NCBI GenBank assembly: GCA_020726505.1
Contig: JAHLEZ010000001.1
Location: forward strand, 2,976,001-3,040,000
DNA: 64,000 nucleotides
Reading direction: 5' to 3'
Origin: Leptodontidium sp. MPI-SDFR-AT-0119
Lineage: Eukaryota; Ascomycota; Leotiomycetes; Helotiales; Leptodontidiaceae
A model generated the notes under the pieces. It did not search any database. It was not told where the DNA came from and saw only the letters and a list, made by a program, of their open reading frames with translations. Positions 36,159 through 47,699 of this stretch are shown here, piece by piece. Position 1 is the stretch's first letter. Every line of letters begins with the position of its first letter. Both the position numbers and the translations under genes were made by a program.

Positions 36159-38389
36159 TTAATTATCACTCGGGATACATCCACAAGCAGAGCTAACTCT
36201 CGAAACAACATTCCCAGCACAGTTCGAGGTGAGGTATGACTTGACAACACTGACATCCGTCACGACAGTCTTGGTGAAGTTCGTACAGAAAGCTTGGGAC
36301 TCCACCAAACGTCCAGCAGGGCTGGTAGCACGCAGAGCACGGAGACAGTTGTCAGCGCTGCAGCCACAAACACCGTTTGGCAAGTTGTAGCTATCGACTC
36401 GGGATAGGTGATCAAGAGGGTCAGCAGAACGCTTGGCATCAGCACCGAGACCACGCTTGGCGAATGCTTTCCAGATGAGACATTGGTTCTTGCCTCCAGT
36501 GAGAGCCTTGTCGGCATCGAGGATGGCGTCACGGGCATTGATGAAGTTGGGGCGGCAGGGTTGTAGCTTGAGTCCGTCGACGACGAGTTGCATGGCCAAG
36601 AATCGTCCGTCTGTTGGGACTCCATTGGCGAACTTGGGTTGTCTGTCGTCGGTGATGCCGTACTCGTCGATGAGGTTCCACAAAACTTCGTATAGCATGG
36701 TGGCCCAGATTGTTCCGATGAAATGGACGAGGGTGGAGTTGTTGGCTGTGGTGTAGACCATTGGGTTGGTTTCCTTGCTAGTCGAGTAGAGATATGTTCG
36801 GATTCCGGATGGACGAGCGCGAACCCAGTCGCCCATTGGATAATCGGTGTCTCTTGTGTCGGATGTCTTCATGTGGATAGCGATCGCCATGAAGTCACTC
36901 CAGCCCTCACCCATTCCACCAGCCTCAGTGGTACCGAGGCATCCGCCATTCAAGGCTCCTCCTGTTAGACGATTCGAAAGACCATGGGTGTACTCGTGAA
37001 TAACCACACCGGCATCAAAACTGCAATCGCGAAGAGGTGTGACATAGTTCCAGATGTACATTCTCATTCTTGGGACTTGACCATCGATGGGAGTCGCAAA
37101 GTTGGCATTGTTTACTCCACTCCCGTCTTGAGCATTCAAAGTAACTGGATCGCCTCCGAGACCTCCTTGTCCGTTGTTGTTCGACTCGAAGTTTCCTGCG
37201 ACTTCGTTGAAGCCGAGCACGTACAACAAGTCATGGTACATGTTGGAAGTGTAAAACAGCTGGGCAACGGATGCATCGGCGTATGTCTTGGGATCAGCTG
37301 CATTGAGATCAAGATCGTAGTTGAAGTTCAAATCGGCTTCGTATGGTCTGTAGTCATTAATAAATGCAGCATCACCTTCCCAGTTAGCTTGAGCGTTTCC
37401 GTTGTTGCCTCGGGTAGTATTGAAGGTGGTGAAGCCAGTTCCGTGCCAAGTGAATTCGGAGCTTTTGATATCCCATGGGTCTGTCTCAATTGCTCTGTCA
37501 CCTCGGCTTGGGTCATTGGTTTTCCAGGGGCTATTACAAAGATAAGTAAATTTTTGTCACGAGCTCGAAAGGCCAGCTTACTAGACGGTATAGGATGCTT
37601 CCGAGACGTAATCAACAACAGCCAAAACTTTCTCTGGGGCGACAGCGTCGACATAAGATAGCAACCAGTTGTCACCAATATCGGTCTCTACTCTCCAAGA
37701 CAAAGAGAGGGTATTTCCAGTCTGGATGTACACAAGATTTGCCTTGGGATCAGAAAGAGCTCCAGATGATCCGGTGATTGTATATTTCTCAATTTCTTCT
37801 CCAGGTACTGCCTGGGCACCTTCAGCAGTGACATCCAACTGGAGAGTGTTTGATGCCCCGCGTAAAGCAAGAACTGGGTCGACTTGGTCCCGCTTAACGA
37901 GTGGGCTCTCGGCTGGAAGAGTTCCTGTGAAGAAGGAGCTTCCATATGAGAATACTGAGCCGTCTTTCGCAACCTGGTTATGTCAGAAACTTTCGAAACG
38001 CTTTCAGGCCATTCGAAACCTACATTTACGTTGACATCAGCAGTGTCAATGTCGATGCCATGTACAGTTTGCTTGAACGCCACATGCCCAACTCCGTTTC
38101 CGGAGACATAGTTGGTGACCAAGCGAAATTCGGCATTTGGGAACTTTGACCTCACGAGAGTCGTGGCGGTGTCGACATATGTGGGCTTGGTGAAGGCTCG
38201 GAAAGCGGATACTTGCTCTTCGATCACCACGTTGCTGGTATATGAAGCACCGACTCCCAACTTATAGGCTGTTAAGTCCACAGTTCTCTTCTGGAGACTT
38301 CTAGGAGAAGAAGAAGAAGAGGCATGGGGATGGCCGAGAACATTGGCTGCCAGAAGAGCTGCAATGGCGGTCTGAGAAACGAGACGCAT
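36159..38389 (-). CDS. Secreted fungalysin metallopeptidase (M36) with C-terminal Cys-rich extension
   Basis: Extracellular zinc metallopeptidase (elastinolytic type). Exons 38389-38024, 37973-37582 and 37530-36159 give 709 residues. A signal peptide ([19 protein letters not shown]) is followed by the FTP/PepSY-type propeptide with [12 protein letters not shown]. Catalytic HEYTH is at residues 431-435, and the third zinc ligand lies in EGWSD. The catalytic domain continues to [10 protein letters not shown]. The family usually ends shortly after, at about 630 residues. Here some 75 residues follow, with repeated cysteines and the motif [10 protein letters not shown], resembling a small cysteine-rich module of other secreted fungal proteins. 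The frame is intact. All introns are canonical (gtaggt, gtaagc donors) and about 50 bp. Confidence 0.92.
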
Positions 38390-40529
38390 CGTGAAAGTCG
38401 ACCAATTTTCAAACGTGGATGAGAGTGAGGAAAGCTTGACGTTTCCTTGCTCCGAAATAAAGTTCCATCACTCCTTCTTGTACGAGTCCAAATTCATACT
38501 CGTTATTCCCCTCCGCCTAAATACGGATAATTCGAATTCCTGAGAAGAGTATTACCAAGGCACCACAGTCATCCCCACCCTTCCTCCCAAGTCCCTTTTG
38601 TTTGTGAACTTCCTCATGAAGGCTGGCGGTGCAGCAGCCAAGATAGATAATGCTCATCAGATGGTAATGAGAAAGTCGATAGACGTGATTGAAACGAGGC
38701 TAGGAGCACTCGCCAAGTAATTTCACGATAAGTATTTACGACCTGCTCCATTCATCATAGTTCTCTCCACGAATCACCCAGAAGCAGCTCTTCTCCACGA
38801 CCATCCGCAATTAGCCCCCTGTCGATCAGGGTAAGATAGCGCAATAGCCAAGCCATCCCACTTCTGCGATCGTGCCCATCCTCAAGCGAGAGGCTAGACA
38901 ATTATCCGAGGAGATCGTGCCTCTTACCCCTGAGTTGCCAAGGACGTGGCCAATTGAGGCAACTGTGGAAGTTCAGACGACAGTCCCACAAGATACCCCT
39001 CAGTTAGCTGCAGTACCAAGTCCAATAGTCGCAATCGTGCATTTTAAGTTGCAGCGGAGGATGATGCCAAGCTTTATGTGTCTCGGCAGCTCCCTCTTTA
39101 GGCAGGTAACTACCGGTGTAAGTGCTCCCAGAGAGGCGCATGGCTTTTACCATCGGACTCTTCACGAACACGAGGGATGAGATCTCCGCTTGACAAAGAA
39201 AGATGTCATGAATCACCATTTCGAATCCCAGTAAAGAAGGCTCTTCGCGGTCCACCTGCCATCTCGAAGAATTTGCGACTGGCTTATAAACGGATCAACT
39301 AAGACCTTGGCTATCTTTAAGCATCCGAACAGCTTAAGAATAGGGAGTATGAGCCAGAAATAAAGTTTCGAGACTACGAGGAATATTCCATGAAGCTCAC
39401 AGCTGGCAGAGACAGGACTAACACAGCTCTAGTAACACCCCACGCTCAGGCATGCGCTCCATGAAGGGCTTTCTTTTTTCTTTTACAATTTACAAATCAA
39501 AGCTGGGCACTCTACAGTATTCTATTACAGCAATTGACTGCTGCATGTTCGCCTGTGGCGACATAATGAGAAGAATTGAAACTCCATTTGCTGCACAACA
39601 AGCCTCTCGGCAAAGAAAGGGCGCCATTTATGGGTACTTTAATCACGTGCCGGCCCTCCAAGAAAAGATTATACTCTCAAAAGACTGCTAGCCACCTCAG
39701 CGATCATAGGTGAGATAAAGGATTCAACGGTGTGGGTCGGACTTGAGGTAAAGCGAGATTCTATACTCTCTTAATAATCTTCTGTAGCGAAAGCCTTGAG
39801 CGAGGCTATTATTTTCTTTCGGTGCTTCTTGTGCTCGCTTAATTTTAACGAAAAGGGGGCGGGGTCGACGTGGGGTTATTAACATCCGCTCTCAGCAACA
39901 TCAACTCTAATAATATTTCCTCGAACAAAAAGCGCTAGCAGTAAAATATCTGTATCAGAAATCCATTCGATTCCTGGGGAATTGCGACTTTTTTCAAAGA
40001 TTAGCGCCAAGGGACGAAATTCACAGTTCTGTACCTCCCCGGCGCGACGCCGCAGCTTGCAGGACTTTGTTGACTCACAGCTTCCAGGTTTCCAAGACCT
40101 GAGATCCTAGCATCTGAATTCTGTCATTTTACGCAAAATGCCGCTTTAACACTTATCACTATTAGAGCTGCTGCCTGAAAATTCGCGCCCGGTTTCTTTT
40201 CCTTTATGCAGTGCACAATTATTTGCTGCGTGCACCCGAGTAGCGCCGATCTAGCCCGTCCTTGAGGTCGTAAAATGCACTTGTTTCCCAACGGGTGGCT
40301 GCATAGTATCGTTTCGAAAAATCTCGTTCTCTCCGCACAGAGTACATGGGTGTTTGTTTGCGTAAAAGGGCTTGATTTGCGAACGCTGTCGAGGAGTGCA
40401 TCCCAAGGATAGACTATCTAAATATAAAGAGCAAGCTGCAACAACAATCCACGCTCTTCCTCTACGTACTTGTAACGAAGCCTCCGAGATTTGGAAGCAG
40501 CCGACACAGCTTCTCCTTCATTCACACAA
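38390..40529. other. Gene-poor 2.1-kb region
   Basis: No gene supported. Short frames near 38870-39180 (RTWPIEATVEVQTTV) and 39310-39440 have protein-like composition but no recognisable domain and are bounded by stops; they may be relics. No repeat family was identified. Confidence 0.4.
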
Positions 40530-42179
40530 CAATGTTCTGTGAATCATTGATACGTGATAGGAAAATGCTGAAAGCGCCGATGAAGAGCAGGGTGCGTAGA
40601 ACCAGAACACATGCTGAAGAGCAGCGCCATTTGTTGAGGACAGCTCTAAAGTCTGCTATGGCCGATACGCCGTATATAATTGCCTTGAAGCGGGCTTCGA
40701 AAGCCGGGCTGACGCTAGATGAAAGGACAGATGGCTTGAGGTTGACTTTCAAAAGCCATGCTGAGTCCGAGTTTGGCTTGTTTGTTGAGAAAGGTTGTGT
40801 CTTCATCAGCGACTAATGGGCCTCGTTCGAGTCGAGCCACTAGATTTCTCCTTGCTGGGTTTCGAAGGAAATGGTAAAGAATGCTCACGTCACAGACCTT
40901 TTCGACCGCATACTAGAAGAGGTGTCTGACGAAGGCTTTGATGAAGAGCATGAAAATGGCAATCTATGTCGAGAATTTGGCGAGTACCTCCGTCAGATGC
41001 CTCGTAACATTACATGTGGGCAGGGCAGTATTGATGGTGAGCTTTTAGTTTCTTGGGAGGATTTCGGAATAGATGTCGTGGCAAGGTCTCTTTGCATACG
41101 CCCCGAGTGGCATGTCGTTTTGCATCGACAGAGTATTTGCGATGTGAAGTTCTCCCAGCTGGTCGGACAAGGTGAGCATCTATTTTCCAATTCTCTCAAC
41201 CCCGCTGACGCATTCCTAGGGATGAGTAAATCGTCTTGCGGTTGCCCGCAAAGAATTGTCTCTCAAACCAATGTCTCTATCATAGATCTGGAACACAAAC
41301 AAAAGTATTTTCCGATGGTAAGGAGATGGACATCCACTTCGTTCTACAGGGTACCGCCCCACTCTGTCATGCCCTTGGCCTGGTCAAGGGTCGAACCGGG
41401 GGAAATGTTTTTTTGAACCAGTTGATGAAGAGGATGGCCAATACTACTATTCTCAGCATTACATTGAAGAAAGAAGCCCGGAGAACATCGAACCCTTTTC
41501 TGGATCTGTGACTGCTTCGCCTAGACTTAGGAGCATGGCCACAAGATCAGTGTCCTTGGAAGCCAAGAGCTCACGCACTGCGGCTCAAGTCTAAGTGAGG
41601 CCCCCTCCCCTGATCTTTGAGGCCATTCCCATGCTGATTTATATTAGGAAGAAGAGATACATCCACTACCAGCTGATACTCAAGTTGTCAAACTTGACCC
41701 TGCGCAGACAAAGGTTTCTCACCTTCAAGCGGATCTGGTAAAGGCGTTGTCTGAAGTGGGAGAGGAAAGAACGCAGCGAATTGAGTTGGAGGTGAGAAAA
41801 AGAACCACTTTCCATCAAGACAATGTAAGCTGGCGTTGTGAAGAACAAAGTGAAAATGTTGGAAAAGAGAATCGGAAAACAGAAAGAACAGCCCCCACAC
41901 CTCAACGACAATCAAGGCGTTCGAATGAATGGAGCCAACATCGCCCTCCTCGCATCCATTGAGACTGATCGCAAAACTGCATTGGGAAAGATGCAGGATC
42001 TAGAAACGAGAGTTCAAGATTTGGAGGATGAGCTCGGGGTGGAAAGGGAAAGGGTGGTGAAAGCAATTTCTCTCGCTAACAGTCTCGCCATGTCGTCGTC
42101 AAGCCCCGCCAAAAGGCATGGAGATGCCAAGTATATGAGTATTCGTAAGGAGAAGAGGGCAAAGATGGGCAATCTCTGA
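40530..42179 (+). pseudogene. 5'-truncated, decayed copy of the GHKL-ATPase-like gene
   Basis: Matches the part of gene 30232-33348 beyond its ATPase region. Aligned pairs include LDERTRDLKVTFK and LDERTDGLRLTFK, LHRQSTC and LHRQSIC, AKCGC and SSCGC, and EIYFPMV and KYFPMV. The N-terminal ATPase half is missing entirely. Stops at TAA 40814-40816 and TAG 40841-40843 fall inside a conserved block (FINDKFLDFDKSHQ in the intact copy). A 48-nt in-frame intron-like segment (gtgagc...cctag) lies at about 41172-41219. Beyond about 41320 the coding sense changes frame at least twice before the coiled-coil tail ending KRAKMGNL. An NLS-like tail is shared with the intact gene. It is not expected to make a full protein. 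Confidence 0.75.
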
Positions 42180-43148
42180 TGTCCCGGCTTCCGTTCTTGT
42201 TTTGTCACTTTCTATGAATCTTCTCCGGCACTGCTGAGGTGTTCAAGTCTGTTTAGTTTTGATTGAAGAAAATGACTTTCTGTTGGTCTGTTGCAACTTG
42301 TTTTCACTCTGGAGATGGTACCCTATCACCGGATCACTCGTTTTTCTCCTGGGTCACCGAACTTTATTTATTCTGTTAAGCCCATGAAAGATGTGATGTC
42401 TGTCCTACCGTTGCAAAGGTTGGTGTGCCTCGTTTATGTGAATGACAAATGTGTGTCATCTCCCTTTACCCCAAATCGCCTCGCAATGACCCCACTCAAG
42501 TCCTTCTTGAGACCCCTAAACCCCGCATTACGCCTCATCTCGTCCTCCAGCCTATCTCCAAAAGTAAATCAACTACCGGAGAGATTGATCCTCACCCAAC
42601 TCATCAAAAAAAAGTCAAAACAACTCCTCTCTTGGCTCTCAATTTGAAAGACTCTCATCAAATAGTTCCGATCTCGGTATTGAATTTCCAAGAGATTACA
42701 ACGACCATTTTGGGCATCTCGAAGAATAGCGGGGAAATCAGAGTCGGGTTATATTTTAAGTGCGCACTGCTGGTTCGCATATTGGAGGATATAGCGAGAC
42801 CGTGAATGCTGAGGTGTGGGTTGGAATTCTTCCGTTTGTGTGGGATGTTGTCTCAGTCAACGCTGGACTTGAAATTGTTTACTCGCTTAGAAAGAAGTGA
42901 TGGTTTAGCGAGCACTGACTGAGCGCTGCGATCTTGCACGTTTTCGATTGGGTCTTACGCAAAGAGATCTTCTGTCGTCTATACTTTGGGGAGGCCTACA
43001 AACACGAGAATGGAGTCGAAAAAAGAGATAGATGAGAGGTTGTAAAGATTCTGCATGTTCTTCAAGCCGCTATAGACCGTAGCTATCCATTCTGACAGAA
43101 TCCATCGAACTCTCTCACATCCCGAGCTTCTTCGCCGATCCTCTACCC
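42180..43148. other. Intergenic region
   Basis: Frames of about 118 codons occur near 42291-42805 without recognisable motifs. They were not called. Confidence 0.4.
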
Positions 43149-43793
43149 TCACCCGCTATCATATACTCTCCCCATCTTCCGTATTCCCCCTCCACCCCTG
43201 GACACTTCAATCGTTTGAGAGTTTTGAGGTATCTCGAAAAGTCCTCTCGAGAGACAGCCAGCTGACCCCCGAGAACTTCCAAGGTCCCATAAAAATTTCA
43301 AAGCTATAAAAAGCAGTGTCATCTTGTTGTTTTTATCATCCATATCTCCATCGATTCCGAGTTCATGGCACCGAGTTGGCTGTCTCTCCGCACATTGCAA
43401 ACAACAAGGCCCGTGAGACCTTGCTAAAATCGTGCTTGTCCTCCTCCGTAAGTACGCCATCAGGGGTCCTTCGCAGTGAATGTGCTCATCCTCCAAACAA
43501 TGGACAAGGACATCACGGATATACCTGACGGCGCACTCCCGACAACTCCTGTCTAAAGCTCCTACTTCCAAAAGCGCCACATCGGGCAGCTCAAGAAGGA
43601 GCTTTTTCCCTCCCGTCCGGACTGGGGATTCTCTTCCGAGCCCAGGACAATAATATGCGTCTCCAATAATAATCTTGATGTTTTCTTCTCGGCTCCGAAG
43701 AGCTCGCGCGTGTTTCAAATACTTTTTCTTCCTTCCTTCTTTACTTTCGCAGAGGAGGGTTCGATTCCGTTTTCTTTTTCGTATATTTTGCAT
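43149..43793 (-). CDS. Hypothetical protein
   Basis: Single minus-strand frame from ATG 43793, 214 residues. The N-terminal part is very basic (IRKRKRNR, EGRKKKYLKH). The central part looks protein-like: IIIGDAYYCPGLGR, KKLLLELPDVALLEVGALD, RSCRECAVRYIRDVLVHCL. The C-terminal 70 residues are less convincing and may be intron or non-coding. No known family was recognised. The cysteines (RSCRECA, IHC, CCLQC) do not fit a known zinc finger. It may be a chance frame. Confidence 0.35.
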   Translation of the reverse strand: MQNIRKRKRNRTLLCESKEGRKKKYLKHARALRSREENIKIIIGDAYYCPGLGRESPVRTGGKKLLLELPDVALLEVGALDRSCRECAVRYIRDVLVHCLEDEHIHCEGPLMAYLRRRTSTILARSHGPCCLQCAERQPTRCHELGIDGDMDDKNNKMTLLFIALKFLWDLGSSRGSAGCLSRGLFEIPQNSQTIEVSRGGGGIRKMGRVYDSG

Positions 43794-45703
43794 GTGTTTT
43801 CGTAAGGGTTGGGTATGTTGGAGAGGCGTCCTTCGAAGGGCTGACAGGGGATGCCATCAGGAAGTGAGAGATCTTCCTTTGAGGCAGACTTCGACGACAG
43901 CGAGGATTCGGTGATGGTGGGAGGCGTTGGATACGACTTCAGAAACTCTAGTGGAAGTCAGCCGCTGTGCAGAGATCCAGAAGCATCAAGAAGAACGTAC
44001 ATCTATCATCCACCGAGTCATCGGCCAAGAAAGCCTCTGCTCTGAGCTGTCTCGACTGTCATGCAACTAGCCATGACTCGTCTCCAACCGGTTCGAATCC
44101 AAATCCTAGCCCCGCCGAACCCCGCGATCCATCATCCATCGCCCTTCTCTACTCCTCCATCCAGAGCCACATCCCCTTCAACAAATCACCCGCCCTCTAT
44201 CCCTCGAGATCCAACGAGTCGATGCCACGGAACGATGAAGCTTGACTTGACGTTGAAGAAAAGAAAAGAAAAGAAAAGAGGAGGAGGACGACAGTTCCGG
44301 GGAAATCGGAATCCTTCATTCTCGCGGTGGTTAATTTACTTATCTAGCGTGCTGGGTTCGAGACCATGCTGAGATATTCACGGGGTAAACTTTGCTCGCT
44401 TGTGTCAAAACATCATTACCGGCCGGGTGACCAAGCTTCACTCTGTAACGTAACCTAGGCTATGTGCTTCCTCTGGCATTGCTTCATCCGCCTGATCTGG
44501 GCAATAATGCTCGAGTATGCTGCGATCGGGCAACCGACTATGCATTGGGATGGTTTTGATTATCAGTTACGCCCGGCTAATGGACTGATGCGACAAGGGC
44601 CATCTGGCATGCCAGGCAGAATTGGCAGCGCACTACATTTGACCCGCGCGCTCTGGCTTGCTTGGGCATTCGATTTTGTTGCGTGAAACAAGCCTTCTTC
44701 AAATATGCGTTGGTAAAAAGAAAAAGAAATAAAAAATAGATCACACAAAGGCTTCCGTCTTCGGGGAGCTGAAAGAAGGTGTGCATCAACGCTTCTGAAG
44801 TGGATAGGCCGAAAAGAACGCAATCGTGCTCCATCGCCCTTTCGAAAACCTTTTGCAGCCGCTTGCAGGAATACCTGGAGGATTCCTTCGACGAAGTGTT
44901 GAATTGTGACCAGCTCGTCACCCAACCTGGCAACACCACAGTGTTTTCCCTGTATCTAGACACCAGCCTCCTGTGACTCGGTGCAAACGTCGACGGACAT
45001 GTATGTTCCTGGCTTAAGCGCATTTCTGTAATTTAGAGCCATCACAAATCCACCACATAAGCAGTCTGTTCGTTCTTCCATACCTTCCTATTCACGATCC
45101 AAGCCGTTCACTATGTGTGAACGATGGGGTCTCACCTAGAAATACAGCAACTGTACAGCAACCCCGAGGCACACGGTTGTCAAATATGAACTTCAGCCGT
45201 CATTTGGGAAGTCATATTGTGCTGGATATGAAGATAGACATATGGGATTCACAACAGTGAGAACTGGCATCTGCCCTAGATGTTAGGATCTTGTAAGGTA
45301 AGCAAACACGCCAGTTTTCTTCGGCTCGTTCTAACCATAGCAAGAAGGCAACGATTGCGAATCTGGTGTTAGAAACACTTGCAGAGGAAGCCAAAGTTGC
45401 CAATGGTGGATTTAGGAAGGGTATGGGGGGGAAGGAAGGAGTATGCGCTTTGGAAGACATGTTTTTGCTTTCGGATGTGACTTGTCAAAACAGTTGAATT
45501 GACTTGATTGGCTCATACATGTCACCATTGTAACTGAGAAGAAGCCAGCCACAACACGTTGGAATGAGCCACTCGCTTGGATAATTTATACCTGAGGCAC
45601 TCATTCATATTGTACCAAGATCATCTGGACAGAGCTCATCATCACTAAACCAAACTCTCTCGTCTTTTAGCACCACCACCATTGAAATTCTCCATCCTTT
45701 GCC
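43794..45703. other. Gene-poor 1.9-kb region
   Basis: Short frames on both strands (43851-44045, 44563-45023 and others) lack motifs. A pentanucleotide microsatellite lies at 44256-44280. A GGTTCGAATCC string near 44088 resembles a tRNA B box, but no A box or stem could be found. Confidence 0.4.
44256..44280 (+). repeat. (AAAAG)n microsatellite
   Basis: About four to five uninterrupted AAAAG units followed by GA-rich sequence. No coding role. Confidence 0.8.
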
Positions 45704-46504
45704 ATGTCCCATATCACCTACGTCGAGTTAAAACGGTACATGCCGCCAGCGGTGAAGAGGGTGATTACAACTGGAGGCAGCAGCTGGATCGGTGAGGTGG
45801 ATGACACCACGGTGCTGAAATATCCCCACGACCGGGGAGTTGAAACCGACCGCTTCCACACCGAGTACAAGATTCTCACCGTGTTTGGCCAAAACCCCCG
45901 AATCATCGGACTCAAGGGCTACACGGATGATGGGCTATATCTGGAGCGTGCAGTCAACGGGGACATACACGAATATCTAACACACAATCTCACAATCTCA
46001 CTCCAACAGCGATTGACGTGGTGCCGGCAAACTGCCGAAGCGGTTGCATACGCGCACTCGAAACGGGTTATTCACTGCGATATCCAGCCTCGCAATCTAC
46101 TCCTTGATGAGAACCTCGATCTGAAGCTTGCAGACTTCCAAGGAAAGCACCTGTCGGCAGCTGGAGAGGTGCTGCTAAACGGCCTTTCTAGCGAGCCATG
46201 CAAGTTCTCTTGCCCTCGAGATCTACCAGACTACTCTGATATCAAGACGGATCTTTTTGCCCTTGGCTCCACAATCTGCTTCATTATAATGGGCCACGAT
46301 GTCTTCCCTGATGTTACCGACCAAGACGACAGGTTGGAGGAGGAAGTGCAACGCCGCTTCCGAGCTAGCCAGTTCCCTTCAGATTCCCATGCCTGCAGCG
46401 AGATTACGGCAAAGTGCTGGGAGCAAGCATACAACTCTGCGATCGAGGTTGTCCAAGATATCGAGGTTGTTGTGGAGATTAATAAGATAAAGAATCAGAA
46501 TTGA
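45704..46504 (+). CDS. Protein kinase-like protein with altered DFG motif
   Basis: Single-exon 266-residue fungal kinase-like protein, ATG at 45704. A weak glycine-loop (TGGSSWIGEVDD) is followed by the ATP-lysine candidate K39 (TTVLKYP). The catalytic loop is HCDIQPRNLLLD (HCD at 124-126 instead of HRD, with Asp and Asn kept). The magnesium-binding loop is ADFQG (DFQ at 144-146), retaining Asp but replacing Gly. The C-terminal lobe has DIKTDLFALGSTI. The protein is small, near the minimum for the fold, with no fused domain. It may be an active atypical kinase or a pseudokinase; small kinases of this kind are expanded in filamentous ascomycetes. The substrate is unknown. Confidence 0.8.
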   Translation: MSHITYVELKRYMPPAVKRVITTGGSSWIGEVDDTTVLKYPHDRGVETDRFHTEYKILTVFGQNPRIIGLKGYTDDGLYLERAVNGDIHEYLTHNLTISLQQRLTWCRQTAEAVAYAHSKRVIHCDIQPRNLLLDENLDLKLADFQGKHLSAAGEVLLNGLSSEPCKFSCPRDLPDYSDIKTDLFALGSTICFIIMGHDVFPDVTDQDDRLEEEVQRRFRASQFPSDSHACSEITAKCWEQAYNSAIEVVQDIEVVVEINKIKNQN

Positions 46505-47162
46505 TATAATGGGATAGTTAATGCGTTCAATAACAAGACGATTAACCATTTGGGAAAGGAGTAGCTGATAGAGCAAAGGCGAGGCACAGCATCATATTTG
46601 TTGCAAATGGTTTGGAGAATGCTGCATGATGCAATGATGCCGTAGACGTGAATGAATGCGTTAGTAAAGTGCCCTTGGCCAATTGTTGTCGATCAGTCAG
46701 TCTTATGTTGAAGCTTCAACCGCGCCCAACCTATGATCGTCAATGTGTTTCGTTCTGGTGCCACCACTGCAGAGCTGAGATTATTTGGTGAAAATTACAG
46801 CGTTCACTCTGATTCCACCTTCCTTTGTAAAATGACACAATTGGAAGGGACAGCATATGAAAGGAAATCTTCGATTCGCGACACAGTCTTGGAGATGCTC
46901 CAGAGCCGAAGGACGGTGATGGAGGAAGCCAAATGGGTAGACTCGTAGATGGAAGGGGCGTCCGACTTCGTCACTCGTTACGCTCTTTCCCCAACCTTTA
47001 GCTAGTGCCAAAATGAAGGGAGGCTATTACTTCACAGATTCGATTTCCTTATCTGTTTAAGATCATAATAAACTCTACCAATTCTATTCCCATCCCCAGA
47101 TATCTCCGGTTGTTATCCAACACCCTTGTCTAACTAAAGTCAAAACCATCAATTCAAGCATC
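46505..47162. other. Intergenic region
   Basis: A 71-codon frame from 46733 has no motif. The rest is presumably the promoter of the secreted-protein gene. Confidence 0.4.
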
Positions 47163-47699
47163 ATGAAGCTTGGCACCCTCTTCCTCAGCCTAGCATTCGC
47201 GCTCACAGTTAAAAGCGAGCTCATCACAAGAGGTTCATCACCATTGACTCCAACCTCTACCGGAAAAGGCAAGAGTGGGAATTCGCAATCCACTGCATCG
47301 TCCTCATCAACCACGCCCAGTCCAAATCCAAGTACGTACCGTACCTGTCCCCCCCCCTCTCTCTTCACTTTCAAAAAGGCACCCTCGAACTAACTAACTC
47401 ACCAAGCCTACCCACACGGCTACCCCTTCTGCGGCATCCCCAACACCTCCCTCCACCCCGGTCCAGGAAACGCCGTACCAGCCACGCACCAACAACCCGG
47501 CTCCAACCTCAAAGTCTGCATTCAACAATGCCGTGCTGATGTCGGCAATGCCAGTCGCGGCCAGTGTGCGAGTATCTTGTTCGAAGATCGGTATACGATG
47601 TGTTTGTTCTATGATGTTAGGGTTGAGAATACGACGCAAGTTGATGATGGACGGTTTAGGTTCCAGAGCTTTGATAAGGATTGTTATGTAGTTTGGTGA
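47163..47699 (+). CDS. Small secreted cysteine-rich protein
   Basis: Spliced from 47163-47331 and 47407-47699 (75-bp intron, gtacgt donor, ctaac branch) to 153 residues. The N-terminal signal peptide is MKLGTLFLSLAFALTVKS. A Ser/Thr/Pro/Gly-rich linker of about 40 residues is followed by a C-terminal domain with six cysteines (PFCGIP, KVCIQQC, GQCASILF, TMCLFYDV, DCYVVW). The protein ends in CYVVW. No known family was recognised. Size, secretion and even cysteine number fit an effector-like or surface protein; that is inference. The domain starts exactly at the splice junction. Confidence 0.75.

Noticed and set aside
38872..39440. Protein-like frames between fungalysin and the ATPase relic
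   Set aside because: Bounded by stops, no recognisable domain; could be a relic but not supportable.
42291..42805. Overlapping 118-codon frames
   Set aside because: No family motif and two competing frames; likely chance.
44080..44100. Possible tRNA B box (GGTTCGAATCC)
   Set aside because: No A box, acceptor stem or anticodon arm could be placed upstream.
44563..45023. 148-codon minus-strand frame
   Set aside because: No conserved motif; low-complexity hydrophobic tail suggests chance.
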